Translations under genes and position numbers: made by a program
DNA from: Clostridiales bacterium
GTDB lineage: Bacteria; Bacillota; Clostridia; Lachnospirales; Anaerotignaceae
Length of the DNA: 6,419 bases
Assembly (NCBI GenBank): GCA_019423725.1
Contig: JAHZAW010000040.1
Span: forward strand, 82,472 to 88,890
Reading direction: 5' to 3'
The notes under the pieces: generated by a model
Seen by the model: the letters and a program-made list of their open reading frames with translations, nothing else
What the model was told of the DNA's origin: nothing
Database searches by the model: none
Shown: piece by piece, positions 5,748-6,419 of the stretch
How positions within the stretch are numbered: position 1 is the stretch's first letter
How the letters are laid out: each line of letters opens with the position of its first letter

Positions 5748-5764
5748 ATTATATATGCCATCTG

Positions 5765-5794
5765 CCCCGTTCAGGTTGAACGGGGTATTTTTTT
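5765..5794 (+). terminator. Second, tandem rho-independent terminator
   Basis: CCCCGTTC / GAACGGGG is a perfect 8-bp stem with the 5-base loop AGGTT, followed by TATTTTTTT. It lies 17 bases after the first terminator's T-run and insulates the spoIIA operon from cyclophilin transcription. Confidence 0.92.
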
Positions 5795-5815
5795 GCCCGA
5801 ATTTGCGAATTGTTT

Positions 5816-5844
5816 TTGTATTTAATGTCCATAATTTATATTAT
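5816..5844 (+). promoter_or_regulatory. Candidate promoter region of the spoIIA operon
   Basis: Between the terminators and spoIIAA, a sigma-A-like arrangement TTGTAT (5816-5821), 17 bases, TATTAT (5839-5844) can be drawn, but the -35 is weak. In Bacillus and many Clostridia spoIIA is read by sigma-H; GAAT elements at 5799-5802 and 5807-5810 could be sigma-H -10 cores, yet no clear AGGAWW -35 element lies at the right distance. The operon must start here because of the two terminators; the exact promoter is uncertain. Confidence 0.3.
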
Positions 5845-5890
5845 AGTAAACTTACCGCATAAAAGCGGAAGCAGTGAAAGGAGAGTTTAT

Positions 5891-6253
5891 ATGGATATCC
5901 ATTTCAGAAAAAGAGGCAAAACAGTCATTGCCGAAATAGAAGGCGATATTGACCACAGTTCCTCCGAGGACATACGCCGCCTTACGGAAAGGGAGCTGTA
6001 CATATCCGGAGCGGACAGTCTTATCCTGGATATGAGCGGAGTAAAATTTATGGACAGTTCCGGCATAGGGGTCATCATAGGCAGATACAAGACGGTATCA
6101 GCCCTTGGAGGAAGGCTTTCCATCGCCGACCCGTCAAAGGAAGCGGACAGGATACTTTCCATATCAGGCATTTACAGGATAATTCATTCCTATAAAACAG
6201 TTGAGGATGCTGTTCTTGGCATCAACCAGGAGGTACATAAAAATGAAAAATAA
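5891..6253 (+). CDS. spoIIAA: Anti-sigma-F factor antagonist SpoIIAA (STAS domain)
   Basis: 120 residues, one STAS domain, matching the family length. In the forespore, unphosphorylated SpoIIAA binds the SpoIIAB-sigma-F complex and frees sigma-F; SpoIIAB inactivates it by phosphorylating one serine. The signature FMDSSGIGVIIGRYK at 53-67 is nearly that of B. subtilis SpoIIAA, and S56 aligns with phosphorylated Ser58. EGDIDHSSSEDIR at 17-29 and LILDMSGVKF at 44-53 are the other conserved STAS segments, and SGIYRII at 92-98 matches the C-terminal SGLFKII. AGGAG lies 7 bases before ATG 5891; an upstream in-frame ATG at 5810 encodes non-conserved sequence and was not used. The gene overlaps spoIIAB by 11 bases, the classic coupled order, with sigF expected beyond the right edge. 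Confidence 0.95.
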   Translation: MDIHFRKRGKTVIAEIEGDIDHSSSEDIRRLTERELYISGADSLILDMSGVKFMDSSGIGVIIGRYKTVSALGGRLSIADPSKEADRILSISGIYRIIHSYKTVEDAVLGINQEVHKNEK

Positions 6254-6419
6254 AAACACCATGTCATTGACCTTTTCTTCCCTTCCAGTCAACGAGGCGT
6301 TTGCAAGGATGGCTGTGTCAGCCTTTATAATGCCCCTTGACCCTACGGTATCGGAAATAACTGATATAAAAACAGCAGTTTCTGAATGCCCTTGGCCTTT
6401 ACACGTTCATGAATCCACA
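6243..6419 (+). CDS. spoIIAB: Anti-sigma-F factor SpoIIAB, N-terminal fragment (runs off the right edge)
   Basis: 59 codons are present of a protein that is usually 140-150 residues. SpoIIAB is a GHKL-fold serine kinase that holds sigma-F inactive and phosphorylates SpoIIAA. Residues 8-48 match the family: SLTFSSLPVNEAFAR, then VSAFIMPLDPT and EITDIKTAVSE. AGGAGG at 6228-6233, inside spoIIAA, lies 9 bases before ATG 6243, and the gene overlaps spoIIAA by 11 bases. From codon 49 (base 6387) the reading frame stays open but the expected N-box (A-V-T-N-A-x-x-H-G-Y) is absent: the frame reads CPWPLHVHEST, placing Pro where the Mg-binding Asn should be. Only VH at 55-56 fits. This is either poor sequence at the window end or a lesion; the identification from residues 8-48 is firm. 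Confidence 0.88.
   Translation, partial: MKNKNTMSLTFSSLPVNEAFARMAVSAFIMPLDPTVSEITDIKTAVSECPWPLHVHEST

Noticed and set aside
5810..5890. Upstream ATG at 5810 for SpoIIAA
   Set aside because: The extra 27 residues are not conserved in SpoIIAA, there is no ribosome binding site, and AGGAG sits correctly before ATG 5891.

Overview
This window looks like a chromosomal segment from a spore-forming, low-to-moderate GC Clostridia-type Firmicute. The evidence is the start of a spoIIA operon (spoIIAA, spoIIAB), an RqcH with a clostridial-type N-terminus, strong AGGAGG-type ribosome binding sites, sigma-A-like promoters and many short hairpin-plus-T terminators. The genus cannot be read from the sequence. 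I see no insertion sequence, CRISPR array, tRNA, rRNA or phage gene. Most of the content is housekeeping, and I do not find a clear undescribed system.

Left part, all on the minus strand (bases 1-4155). A promoter at about 4127-4155 drives deoC (deoxyribose-phosphate aldolase) and deoD (purine-nucleoside phosphorylase). A strong terminator follows (2674-2704). Beyond it come cdd (cytidine deaminase), a Nudix hydrolase and a DUF523/TudS-like protein, packed 8 and 1 bases apart. Together they form a nucleoside salvage and clean-up cluster. DeoD and Cdd process nucleosides, DeoC feeds the deoxyribose moiety into central carbon metabolism, the Nudix enzyme probably hydrolyses a nucleoside diphosphate-linked compound, and the DUF523 protein may desulfurate a thiolated base. 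The last two roles are family inferences. A separate unit follows: an HD-domain phosphohydrolase with its own promoter (1052-1080), then a hairpin (450-470), then the N-terminal third of rqcH (ribosome quality control), which runs off the left edge.

Right part, all on the plus strand (bases 4256-6419). An extended -10 promoter (4256-4284), divergent from the deoC promoter, serves a DUF975 membrane protein with a long acidic hydrophilic tail. A cytosolic cyclophilin (ppiB-like) follows and ends in two tandem terminators. Then comes spoIIAA (anti-anti-sigma-F, STAS domain), overlapping by 11 bases the start of spoIIAB (anti-sigma-F kinase), which runs off the right edge.

The most useful things to recheck are four. 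First, the last 33 bases of spoIIAB do not encode the expected N-box although the frame stays open; this is probably an end-of-sequence artefact, otherwise a real lesion. Second, a terminator-like hairpin sits 12 bases before the rqcH ribosome binding site, with no room for a promoter between them. Third, cdd-nudix-DUF523 lies directly behind a terminator with no convincing promoter of its own. Fourth, the pairing of a TudS-like protein with pyrimidine and purine salvage genes may be functionally meaningful.
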